Part shown: in pieces, positions 57,248 to 64,000 of the stretch
Position numbering within the stretch: position 1 is the stretch's first letter
Layout: each line of letters starts with the position of its first letter
From: Sulfolobus sp. S-194
GTDB lineage: Archaea > Thermoproteota > Thermoprotei_A > Sulfolobales > Sulfolobaceae
Assembly: GCF_012222305.1 (NCBI RefSeq)
Contig: NZ_CP035730.1
Coordinates: 744,001 to 808,000, forward strand
Length of the DNA stretch: 64,000 nt
Direction: 5' to 3'
Notes under the pieces: model-generated
Seen by the model: the letters and a program-made list of their open reading frames with translations, nothing else
Database searches by the model: none
What the model was told of the DNA's origin: nothing
Made by a program: the position numbers and the translations under genes

Positions 57248-57487
57248 TTATGGAAGATATACCTTGTATACAATTTTATCCCCTTCATCAGATTTTGATA
57301 ATATTTTAACTCCTTTTTCCTTCATAGCTTCTGCCCACATTTCAACTTGATCCGCTTGTAATCCCTTTAACGCTATAATTTCAATCTCTTGATTCCCTCC
57401 TTCACTAAGCCAAAACCTCATTATACTTAGAGCAGGAGAGTTGCTTCCGCACTTAGTATCACTTTGTCTTAAATCTAGTACTTTCAT
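57248..57487 (-). CDS. TusA-like small protein
   Basis: 79 residues. The N-terminal VLDLRQSDTKCGSNSPALS resembles TusA LDLRGLxCPxP but the Cys is followed by Gly instead of Pro, and a helix-strand-helix-strand order follows (EIIALKGLQADQVEMWAEAM). Single Cys conserved. TusA proteins carry persulfide sulfur; sulfur transfer to siroheme- or sulfur-oxidation enzymes is possible, not shown. The ATG overlaps the SIS gene stop. Confidence 0.6.
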   Translation of the reverse strand: MKVLDLRQSDTKCGSNSPALSIMRFWLSEGGNQEIEIIALKGLQADQVEMWAEAMKEKGVKILSKSDEGDKIVYKVYLP

Positions 57488-58314
57488 CAATATATCATCT
57501 CAGAACTAATATTTAGGATCTTTTCATCTTCAAGGAAATAAATTCTATTCCAATTATCTCTTTTCATTTTATAAATTATTGATGATAAAATAACTCTAAT
57601 GTTACAAAACGCACCTACGCATCCAGTTTCTTCTGCCATTGTAAAATCAATCATTTTATATAGTTTATTTTCTCTCTCGCCACCAGAAGATAATATTATT
57701 ATATTTCTATTCCTCGAGGAAAATATAGGAGAATGAACAAATAATTCTAGTCTTTCGTAATTAGATGGTATACCAAAAACTTCAGCCATTTTTAAACTAC
57801 TGAAATAAGCCACACCGTAATTTTCCGATTTACCTATAAAGAAGGGGTTATTATCTAGGTTAATAACTTTATTTACTCTCTCTCTATCTTCTTCAAATCT
57901 AAACATAGAATAAAGAGCTGATAATGACATTAAGAAGGATAAAAAACCTGGAAGTTTAGCTTTGGGCTGATAAGGTAGTATAACGACGTCATTAACTTCT
58001 TTAGCAAGTGGCGATTCTGAATTTGCTGTAATTCCAATAACCTTAACACCCTTACTTTTTAACTTTTTAGCTAGAATTGTATTATACCTTGTTTTTCCAG
58101 AAACAGATACAATAACAGTTGGTTTGGTGATATTAACTTCTAATGCCTCATAAGGGTCTAAAACTGTTATTTTCTTCTTGCTTTTCCCTTCTATGACTAA
58201 ACCGCTAGCATAGGAATCTCCAGCCCCTACTATATAAGCCTCATCTAGTTGAATATGAGCATCTACTTGATAGTTAGTATTTAATTCCTCCTCGAGTAAC
58301 TTGATATAGTCCAT
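57487..58314 (-). CDS. SIS-domain protein (sugar isomerase type)
   Basis: 275 residues with one or two SIS folds. YIVGAGDSYASGLVIEG is the first phosphosugar-binding loop, VIVSVSGKTRYNTILAKKLKS and the VKVIGITANSESPLAKE stretch are typical SIS. It looks like an aldose-ketose isomerase or GlmS-like binding domain without glutaminase. Partner genes do not show the substrate. First gene of a four-gene operon ending in SUMT. Confidence 0.78.
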   Translation of the reverse strand: MDYIKLLEEELNTNYQVDAHIQLDEAYIVGAGDSYASGLVIEGKSKKKITVLDPYEALEVNITKPTVIVSVSGKTRYNTILAKKLKSKGVKVIGITANSESPLAKEVNDVVILPYQPKAKLPGFLSFLMSLSALYSMFRFEEDRERVNKVINLDNNPFFIGKSENYGVAYFSSLKMAEVFGIPSNYERLELFVHSPIFSSRNRNIIILSSGGERENKLYKMIDFTMAEETGCVGAFCNIRVILSSIIYKMKRDNWNRIYFLEDEKILNISSEMIY

Positions 58315-58339
58315 ATAATATTATTTAGGTGTTGTTCAA

Positions 58340-59506
58340 ATGAAAAGCATAATTAGAGCTGGAATAGCGTTAGGGGCCGATAATCCCTTAAAGAAAGTAT
58401 ACGTTGGCGTCGATGAAGGAAAAATAGAAGTTGTAAGTAATGAAGAGTTGACTGGTTATGAGGATGCTGAGTTAGATATAGGCGGATGGGATAGGCTTCT
58501 ATCACCTGGATTTATTTCTATCCATACTTTCATTACTTTATATCCTTTTAGATTTAGAATATTTTATGGAAAAATTAATGCTAATGATCTTCTTTCAGTT
58601 ATGAGCAATAATGATGTGTATCATTTAGCTCTTTTAGGTGCATATCATTTATTAAGATCTGGTGTTACCACTGTTGTATTTAGTGATAAACATCCAGACC
58701 CGGTAGCTAGAGCTGTAACTAATGTAGGTTTAAGACCGATTATTGCTATCCCAGTAGGATGTAATAACTCTCCAGATGATTGGGAAAAGGAGTTTAAGGC
58801 AATGTATAACAGATGGTCACATTCTGGAAGTAACAATGTTATTTTGAAACTATGTGACCAAAGCCTTAGTAAAGAGGTTTTTGACGTAGCAAAAAATACT
58901 AACATCGCCGTATTAGTTGAAAGAACTGTTAATTTATCAAGTTTTAGAAAAGATGAATTGCCAGAAAATGTAATAGCATTAGGTGGAGGATCAAGAAATG
59001 ATTTAGATTATATAAAGAAATATAAAATATATTTATCATTTACCCCTTCTCTAGAAATCTCTAGATTTCCATTAAGTGAATATAAACCATCTTTAGCGCT
59101 AGACCTTGTTCCTTCATTTGATATAAGACAAGAGATCGCCTTAGCTTCAACTAGGTTAATGTTAACACCTGAAGAAGCTTTTAGATCAATAACCATTTGG
59201 GGTCATCAACAACTTGGTTTAAACGCTGGCTATTTAGGTAATAATAGTGATGCTGACTTGATTATCTATGAATATAGAGAACCGCCAGCTTTTCCCTTAG
59301 ATTATAATTCTCCTTATGAATCTTTGATATATTCTGGTTATAATATAGAAACTGTATTTGTAGGTGGAGAAAGCGTATTAGATGGTGGTGTACCTCTAAA
59401 TGTGGGATTAAAGGATGTGGAAGAAGGATTAAGGAGGGTAGAGGAAATTGATAAAAGACTTGGTGAAAGAATTAGGTCTCTGGAAAAGAGTAGAGATAAT
59501 AGGTGA
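58340..59506 (+). CDS. Amidohydrolase-like protein with altered metal site
   Basis: 388 residues. Small N-terminal strand domain plus TIM barrel and a C-terminal block ([22 protein letters not shown]) typical of the amidohydrolase superfamily. The usual HxH in PGFIDxHxH reads [10 protein letters not shown], with Phe in place of the second His (position 64), and later conserved His/Asp positions are unclear. Catalysis by the standard binuclear site is doubtful. The 3' end overlaps a Trm5-like gene. Confidence 0.7.
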   Translation: MKSIIRAGIALGADNPLKKVYVGVDEGKIEVVSNEELTGYEDAELDIGGWDRLLSPGFISIHTFITLYPFRFRIFYGKINANDLLSVMSNNDVYHLALLGAYHLLRSGVTTVVFSDKHPDPVARAVTNVGLRPIIAIPVGCNNSPDDWEKEFKAMYNRWSHSGSNNVILKLCDQSLSKEVFDVAKNTNIAVLVERTVNLSSFRKDELPENVIALGGGSRNDLDYIKKYKIYLSFTPSLEISRFPLSEYKPSLALDLVPSFDIRQEIALASTRLMLTPEEAFRSITIWGHQQLGLNAGYLGNNSDADLIIYEYREPPAFPLDYNSPYESLIYSGYNIETVFVGGESVLDGGVPLNVGLKDVEEGLRRVEEIDKRLGERIRSLEKSRDNR

Positions 59507-60215
59507 TATAGCAGTAGTAGGAATACCTTTTGATAAAACCCCAGAAGATGTTAGGCCATTTGCTGATGAATTACTTAGGAAGCTTCCATATATTAAGGCA
59601 GTTTGGGGAAGATATAGGGATACACATGGTGATTATAGATTATCTACGTTAGTTCATTTAGCTGGTGAAAAAAGGAGTGAGACTATATATAAAGAACATG
59701 GTTGTAAGTATTTTTTAGATATAACAAAGGTCTTTTTCTCTTCTAAATTGTCATATGAGCACCTAAGGATTGCTAAGGAAGTAAAAAGTGGTGAGATAAT
59801 TATAAATATGTTTGCCGGATACGGGCCTTTTTCTATCCTATCTTATATCATAGGAAAACCAAAGATTATCTATTCTATAGATATTAATCCTTTTGCATAT
59901 TATTATATGATAGTTAATATTGATCTTAATAAAGCATATGGTGTTATCCCAATATATGGTGACGCTTTCGAAAAAATAAATTATTTACCATTAGCTGATA
60001 GGATAATTTCTCCCTTGCCAGAGAAAGCTGAAGAAGCATTTAAAGTAGCGTGGGATCATGTGAAAAGTGGTGGAGTAGTTCATTTATTTACTGAAGTAGA
60101 AGGCGAAGATCCTTTAAACAGGGTAAAAGATATTTATCCAAACGTGATTTTTGCGAGGATTGTGAGAAGTGTAAAACCAAAAGTTTATCATGTAGTTGTA
60201 GATATAAAAAAATAA
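59448..60215 (+). CDS. Trm5-like class I methyltransferase
   Basis: 255 residues; TTG start overlapping the previous gene by 59 bases, with GGAGG about 12 bases upstream. A SAM loop [21 protein letters not shown] and the D2-like core ([20 protein letters not shown]) fit the archaeal Trm5 family that methylates G37 of tRNA. The usual N-L/P-P motif after strand 4 reads [15 protein letters not shown], with Ser for Asn. Either a tRNA guanine-37 methyltransferase or a Taw2-like wybutosine enzyme. Confidence 0.78.
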   Translation: MIKDLVKELGLWKRVEIIGDIAVVGIPFDKTPEDVRPFADELLRKLPYIKAVWGRYRDTHGDYRLSTLVHLAGEKRSETIYKEHGCKYFLDITKVFFSSKLSYEHLRIAKEVKSGEIIINMFAGYGPFSILSYIIGKPKIIYSIDINPFAYYYMIVNIDLNKAYGVIPIYGDAFEKINYLPLADRIISPLPEKAEEAFKVAWDHVKSGGVVHLFTEVEGEDPLNRVKDIYPNVIFARIVRSVKPKVYHVVVDIKK

Positions 60216-60436
60216 TGGATATTTACACAATAATGTTATTAGGTTATCAAGTTTCTCAGAGAAAGACTGTTAGTGCTGGTGTATATACGATTAAGTTTCA
60301 TAGGAGGAGGAAAAATAACACATACATGTACATAGTAGAACTAGAAGTTGAAGGGAAAGTAATAGAAAGGGGAGTTTTTAGCGAATATTCCAACGCGGTA
60401 ATATATGCTGGTGAGCTTTTTAGCCGTTTTCGTTAA
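60215..60436 (+). CDS. Small hypothetical protein
   Basis: 73 residues, basic with an Arg-Lys-rich loop (KFHRRRKNNT). Predicted mostly beta strand with a C-terminal helix (YSNAVIYAGELFSRF). Unrecognised; nucleic-acid binding is possible. Its ATG overlaps the Trm5-like stop by one base (TAATG), so it may be co-translated and a helper of the methyltransferase. Confidence 0.6.
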   Translation: MDIYTIMLLGYQVSQRKTVSAGVYTIKFHRRRKNNTYMYIVELEVEGKVIERGVFSEYSNAVIYAGELFSRFR

Positions 60437-60465
60437 TGCTTATAAATTGAATAAGTTAATTAGTT

Positions 60466-61755
60466 GTGAGAAAGTTGCTTAGAGATGAAGTCCTCGAAGT
60501 TCTAAAAAGTGGAAGGGTAGATTACGTTAGAGTAGTATTTGCTGACGTTTTAGGAAATAGTAGAGGAAGGTCTTTGAGAAGGATTGAGTTTGAGAAATCG
60601 TTAAATAAAGGCATAGAATACTCAGAAGCCCTCCTTTATCTCGACTATAAAGATACTCCAATAAAGCAAAGATATGGCGATATTTTTGCAGTTCCAGATA
60701 TAAGTACGTTCGTATTAATACCATATCTAGAGAGAACGGCTAGAGTATTATCTTTCTTAACTACGCAAGACAATTCTCCTCATCCCTTATGCACAAGATC
60801 GTTATTAACAAGGTCAATTGACAAACTTGCTGAACTTGGTTATAATATTAAAGTTGCTTTTGAACCTACTTTCTATCTAATAAATTTTAAAGATGGAAAA
60901 CCAGTTCCAGCAGATGAAGCGAGAGCGTTCTCATCTGAAGGACTTATGGAACAACAGAATTTTCTAAGAGACCTTATTAAATATTTAGAAAGCGTAAATA
61001 TTCAAGTTCAATATATAAATAAGCATTATGCACCAGGGCAATACGAAATAACTTTCAGTATGGGTGAGGCATTAGAAGAATCAGATTCCTTAATTACAGC
61101 TAGAGAAATTATTAGAGATACTGCGAGACTATACCATTTATATTCGACATTCATGCCAAAACCATTTAAAGAGTATCCAAGCAGTAGCATGGATATTTAC
61201 ATAAAACTGGTTGATACACAAAATAAGTCTGTGGGTGTTGATATTTCAGATCCTAGAGGATTGGGATTAAGCAAGATACTATATTCTTTTTTAGCGGGTA
61301 TATTAGAACATATTTCCTCGATACTTGCTATAGCTGCTCCAACCATAAATTCTTATAAGAGATATAGAGAAGTAGTTACGCCTAACGTTGCTGGTATAGG
61401 GAATGAAAGACATTTTATAATCAGAATACCATCTACATATAGAGATCTAGGTGTTTTCGAATTTAGATTAGCTGATCCTTTAGCTAATCCATACTTATTG
61501 CTTTCATCAATGATATTTGCTGGGATTGACGGAATAGAGAAAGGACTTGATGTTGATGTTAACTATGAAGTTAGCACTCTTCCGACAAATCTTAAGGAGG
61601 CTTTATATAAGCTCGATAGTGATACTAAATTAAAATATTATCTTGGAAAAGAATTAATAGACACTTTCATCGAATTGAAGAAGAAAGAAATTGAAGATTA
61701 TGAAAAAGAAATAACGGAGTGGGAAATTAATTCTTATCTCAAGTCTGGATGGTAA
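60466..61755 (+). CDS. Glutamine-synthetase-like protein (divergent active site)
   Basis: 429 residues, GTG start. The GS fold is visible from N-terminal [16 protein letters not shown] to the C-terminal [26 protein letters not shown]. Key metal positions are changed: where GS has GSGMHxH this has [10 protein letters not shown], and the EPTFYL and GQYEITFSM segments replace the E-x-E and GQxE-type motifs in altered form. Such proteins include gamma-glutamylpolyamine synthetases and non-glutamine ligases. True glutamine synthetase activity is unlikely. It lies just before an alcohol dehydrogenase gene. Confidence 0.78.
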   Translation: MRKLLRDEVLEVLKSGRVDYVRVVFADVLGNSRGRSLRRIEFEKSLNKGIEYSEALLYLDYKDTPIKQRYGDIFAVPDISTFVLIPYLERTARVLSFLTTQDNSPHPLCTRSLLTRSIDKLAELGYNIKVAFEPTFYLINFKDGKPVPADEARAFSSEGLMEQQNFLRDLIKYLESVNIQVQYINKHYAPGQYEITFSMGEALEESDSLITAREIIRDTARLYHLYSTFMPKPFKEYPSSSMDIYIKLVDTQNKSVGVDISDPRGLGLSKILYSFLAGILEHISSILAIAAPTINSYKRYREVVTPNVAGIGNERHFIIRIPSTYRDLGVFEFRLADPLANPYLLLSSMIFAGIDGIEKGLDVDVNYEVSTLPTNLKEALYKLDSDTKLKYYLGKELIDTFIELKKKEIEDYEKEITEWEINSYLKSGW

Positions 61756-61756
61756 T

Positions 61757-62758
61757 ATGAAAGCTGCTGTCTTTAGGGAAATAGGTAAACCATTAAGCAT
61801 AGAAGATGTTCCATTACCTCGTTTAGAGTCTAATAAGGAAGTATTATTAAAGGTTAGAGCTACTGGTGTTTGCCATGGAGACTTGCATCTAATAATGGGG
61901 GATTGGCAATATGAAATACCAGTCAACACCCCTATTATTTTAGGTCATGAAATAGTAGGTGAAGTAGTTGAAGGAGGAACAAAATTCCAAAAAGGGGATT
62001 TAGTTATGGTATATAATGCTTTTGGTTGTAAAGAATGCAAGCACTGCAAGGCTGGGTATTATCAATTTTGTGAAAGAGTAAAAGTATTGGGAGTTCATTT
62101 AAACGGTGGATTTGCAGAATATGTAAAAGTACCTGATGAAGATTTCCTTATGAGAGTTGAAGGTAACCCGATTCAATTAGCCCCTTTGGCAGATGCTGGA
62201 GTAACAGCATATAGTGCAACAAGAGGTATAAAAGAAGGTGATAAAGTTTTAGTTGTTGGGACTGGAGCTGTTGCACTTTTAGCAATACAAATTTTAAAAA
62301 GTCTTAAAGCTGAGGTAAGTGTAGTTAGTCGTAATCCAACAAGGTTGGCTAAAGCTGAAGAGCTTGGAGCTGATCATGTATATTATAGGAAGAAAACTTA
62401 TCCCTCATTATATACTTCTATAGTAGGAAAAAAATTTGATTATATTATAGATTTTGTTGGATCTAACGAAACTCTTGATGAAGTAGCGTGGCTTTTAGAT
62501 AGAAGAGGTGAACTTAGAATAGTAGGCGAATTTGGAGGACAAATATCCCTCCCAGAACAATTACTAGTATTAAGAGGACTTAAACTTCAAGGAGTTCTTT
62601 ATGGTACTATGGATGATATGAAAGGAGTAATTAATCTTTATAATTCTGGTAAGTTAAAAACTCTTGCAGTACCTTATTATTTAGATGAAATAAATGATGC
62701 CTTAAACGATTTAATGCAAGAGAGAATTTTGGGAAGGGCTGTTATAATTCCTTCTTAG
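61757..62758 (+). CDS. Zinc-dependent medium-chain alcohol dehydrogenase
   Basis: 333 residues. Catalytic zinc residues are in TGVCHGDLH and [12 protein letters not shown]; the structural zinc loop [15 protein letters not shown] carries four Cys; the NAD(P) loop [11 protein letters not shown] is standard. It oxidises or reduces an alcohol or aldehyde. Begins one base after the GS-like stop, so the two are co-transcribed and may share a pathway, as in polyamine or aldehyde metabolism. Overlaps rtcA by 17 bases. Confidence 0.92.
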   Translation: MKAAVFREIGKPLSIEDVPLPRLESNKEVLLKVRATGVCHGDLHLIMGDWQYEIPVNTPIILGHEIVGEVVEGGTKFQKGDLVMVYNAFGCKECKHCKAGYYQFCERVKVLGVHLNGGFAEYVKVPDEDFLMRVEGNPIQLAPLADAGVTAYSATRGIKEGDKVLVVGTGAVALLAIQILKSLKAEVSVVSRNPTRLAKAEELGADHVYYRKKTYPSLYTSIVGKKFDYIIDFVGSNETLDEVAWLLDRRGELRIVGEFGGQISLPEQLLVLRGLKLQGVLYGTMDDMKGVINLYNSGKLKTLAVPYYLDEINDALNDLMQERILGRAVIIPS

Positions 62759-63761
62759 CTCTAAAAATAAATGGTTTTTCACCAGAAATTTCAATATTCA
62801 CATTAAGAAACTTTCTAATAATTTCTGCATTAGTTCTTGCATGTGATGTGAGTTCAGAACCTATATACTCGCCAGAATATAATGAAGCATATAGCATTAG
62901 CATATCACTCATATGCTTATCAGCGGTAGCATTGCTCATAATTTCTTCATAAATAGATTTAGCTGCTTCTTCGCCTACTATTTCAGCTCTCTTTCCCCTT
63001 TCTCCTAAAGAGTCAGAACCAAGAAAAGTTTTTTCAAAAATTGCTGTTAATGCAATACCAGAGCCTTTACTTCTTTCATTCTCTCTGACATCAATTTCTA
63101 TTTCTATTGGGATTCTGATTTTTGAGAGGAGAAATTCTTTAGCTGACTTAGCTTGTCTTTCGGCAATATGTGAAGGTAAGGATGATACATGTGAAATTCC
63201 CTTGATCATTAATAACTCTCCTCTTTCTAACAAAGAGAATGAAGATGGGTTTCCTTTTACTTCTGTAATTTTAATTTCACCTCCTCCTTCTGGGTAATGT
63301 CCTCTACTAATAAGAATTAAATTTACTCTAATTCCGATTTTTTCTAATAAAGAGAGAAAAGTTAATCGTATATAATCTATTGGAGGAGATTTAGGAACAT
63401 CTGTACCTCCTTTAATAGTAACTCTTACATTTCTATTAATTAATAATGGTAGTATTGTTTGTAGAATTAAAGTTACGCTTCCCGCAGTTCCTACGTCAAA
63501 TTCAAAGTCTCCTTTTTCCACTATATCTTGAGGTTCAAAAACTAATTCGGTTGATCCTACAAAGTCTCCTTTTACTTTTGCATTAGTTAGTTTTTTTACT
63601 GCTTCAACGGCTGTAAGGTGTTGTCTTTGTAAACCAGGTTTTGGTCTATTTGCTCTAATTTTATATATTCTGAATGGTTTCTTAGTTACTGCTGAAAGTG
63701 TTAAAGATGTTCTTAAAATTTGTCCTCCCCCTTCACCAAATGAACCGTTTATTTCAATCAT
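62742..63761 (-). CDS. rtcA: RNA 3'-terminal phosphate cyclase
   Basis: 339 residues. N-terminal [34 protein letters not shown], and the C-terminal [14 protein letters not shown] (His at the nucleotidyl-acceptor position). It makes 2',3'-cyclic phosphate ends using ATP. Archaea have it as a housekeeping enzyme. It begins close to the divergent last gene; its ATG at 63761-63759 is 17 bases from the next ATG. Confidence 0.94.
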   Translation of the reverse strand: MIEINGSFGEGGGQILRTSLTLSAVTKKPFRIYKIRANRPKPGLQRQHLTAVEAVKKLTNAKVKGDFVGSTELVFEPQDIVEKGDFEFDVGTAGSVTLILQTILPLLINRNVRVTIKGGTDVPKSPPIDYIRLTFLSLLEKIGIRVNLILISRGHYPEGGGEIKITEVKGNPSSFSLLERGELLMIKGISHVSSLPSHIAERQAKSAKEFLLSKIRIPIEIEIDVRENERSKGSGIALTAIFEKTFLGSDSLGERGKRAEIVGEEAAKSIYEEIMSNATADKHMSDMLMLYASLYSGEYIGSELTSHARTNAEIIRKFLNVNIEISGEKPFIFRAKKEL

Positions 63762-63778
63762 GACTGGTGAATATAGGA

Positions 63779-64000
63779 ATGCGTGTGAAAATAAATGCTA
63801 TTGCCAAGATTGTAGGTACAGAAGAGCTGATAATTATTCCAATTACCCGAAACGGTGATTTTATATTAGCATTAAATTTTTATGAAGATGTTGAAGGAGG
63901 AAGACTAGCTAGATTCGTTTTAGTTTATGACAAATATGGAGAAATTGATTATATGGAGACTATAATAAGGGGAGATAAGATTATTGTTACAGCTGAGGGA
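63779..64000 (+). CDS. Hypothetical protein (3' end outside window)
   Basis: The ATG at 63779 opens a frame that runs to the window edge, 74 residues, with strands such as [21 protein letters not shown] (split here) and a downstream [15 protein letters not shown]. Not recognised. A short leader with TAGGA overlapping the start region may be the ribosome-binding site. Divergent from rtcA with little promoter space. Confidence 0.55.
   Translation, partial: MRVKINAIAKIVGTEELIIIPITRNGDFILALNFYEDVEGGRLARFVLVYDKYGEIDYMETIIRGDKIIVTAEG

Overview
The window is about one-third G+C and is packed with short-spaced or overlapping genes. It encodes archaeal information-processing proteins (aIF1A, aIF2-beta, NMD3, RIO1, a Pno1-type KH protein, Trm5-like, RtcA, RNase HII) and a crenarchaeal SSB. 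It also carries 3-hydroxypropionate/4-hydroxybutyrate-type enzymes (methylmalonyl-CoA mutase catalytic chain, epimerase, thiolase), the FAD and Fe-S subunits of a glyceraldehyde/CO-dehydrogenase-type Mo enzyme, and an HdrB. Many genes look leaderless, with a TATA box about 25 nt before the start codon. Together this fits a chromosomal core segment of a thermoacidophilic member of Sulfolobales (Sulfolobus/Sulfurisphaera-like); I do not claim a species. I saw no tRNA, rRNA, CRISPR array or insertion sequence, and no gap over 300 bases without a gene.

Layout. 1-1097: end of an hdr cluster, followed by a GC-rich RNA-like element. 1184-3705: VWA/MoxR pair. 3905-8328: ssb, PqqD-like, moeA, homoserine kinase and a trans-sulfuration enzyme. 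8325-10883: a zinc-finger protein, DUF1152 and a possible PD-(D/E)XK protein. 10857-13731: KH, RIO1, aIF1A and thiolase. 13786-18220: methylthiotransferase, then an aIF2-beta, DUF424, NMD3, rnhB and TGS-protein operon. 18253-23142: a type IV pilus-like membrane protein and ATPase pair without a pilin, plus a glycosyltransferase. 23139-29002: pyrophosphatase, HD phosphohydrolase, ThiD-ThiN, a fused MoaD-MoaE and a large FAD/Fe-S oxidoreductase. 29048-31905: archaeal CoA pathway (pantoate kinase, phosphopantothenate synthetase, PanB). 31960-34122: ABC exporter and a lone Lrp ligand domain.

34124-34883 is the most unusual short stretch. It holds a C/D box guide RNA candidate on the minus strand whose guide is complementary to a conserved archaeal 16S rRNA segment, a strong hairpin element, and two divergent ribbon-helix-helix genes (one only 58 codons) flanking a long inverted repeat. 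34873-36650: beta-lactamase-fold hydrolase and LeuA-type synthase. 36671-41143 is a pterin locus (MptE-like, a PTPS without its usual cysteine, DHPS-related protein) interleaved with a degenerate HEPN/nucleotidyltransferase pair and three unrecognised proteins. 41223-48084: TrxB, IMPase, a membrane-anchored two-ring AAA ATPase, and a carotenoid-desaturase-like enzyme preceded by a 34-residue membrane ORF; then a phosphodiesterase-type enzyme and a phosphoribosyltransferase. 48074-50818: methylmalonyl-CoA mutase and epimerase (divergent), Hsp20. 50805-55826: ZPR1-like, GTPBP1-like GTPase and Mo-hydroxylase genes (CoxG-like, MobA/MocA-like, Fe-S and FAD subunits, a 47-residue YHS protein). 55852-64000: SUMT operon with SIS and TusA-like proteins, a divergent operon of enzyme homologues with altered active sites (amidohydrolase-like, Trm5-like, glutamine-synthetase-like), an alcohol dehydrogenase, rtcA and a cut-off gene.

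How the parts connect: three Mo/pterin strands (moeA, moaD-E, MobA/MocA-like plus Mo-hydroxylase subunits) support the aldehyde oxidoreductase. The thiolase, mutase and epimerase fit autotrophic carbon fixation. The pantothenate genes supply CoA. The ribosome-biogenesis genes and the guide RNA converge on 16S maturation.
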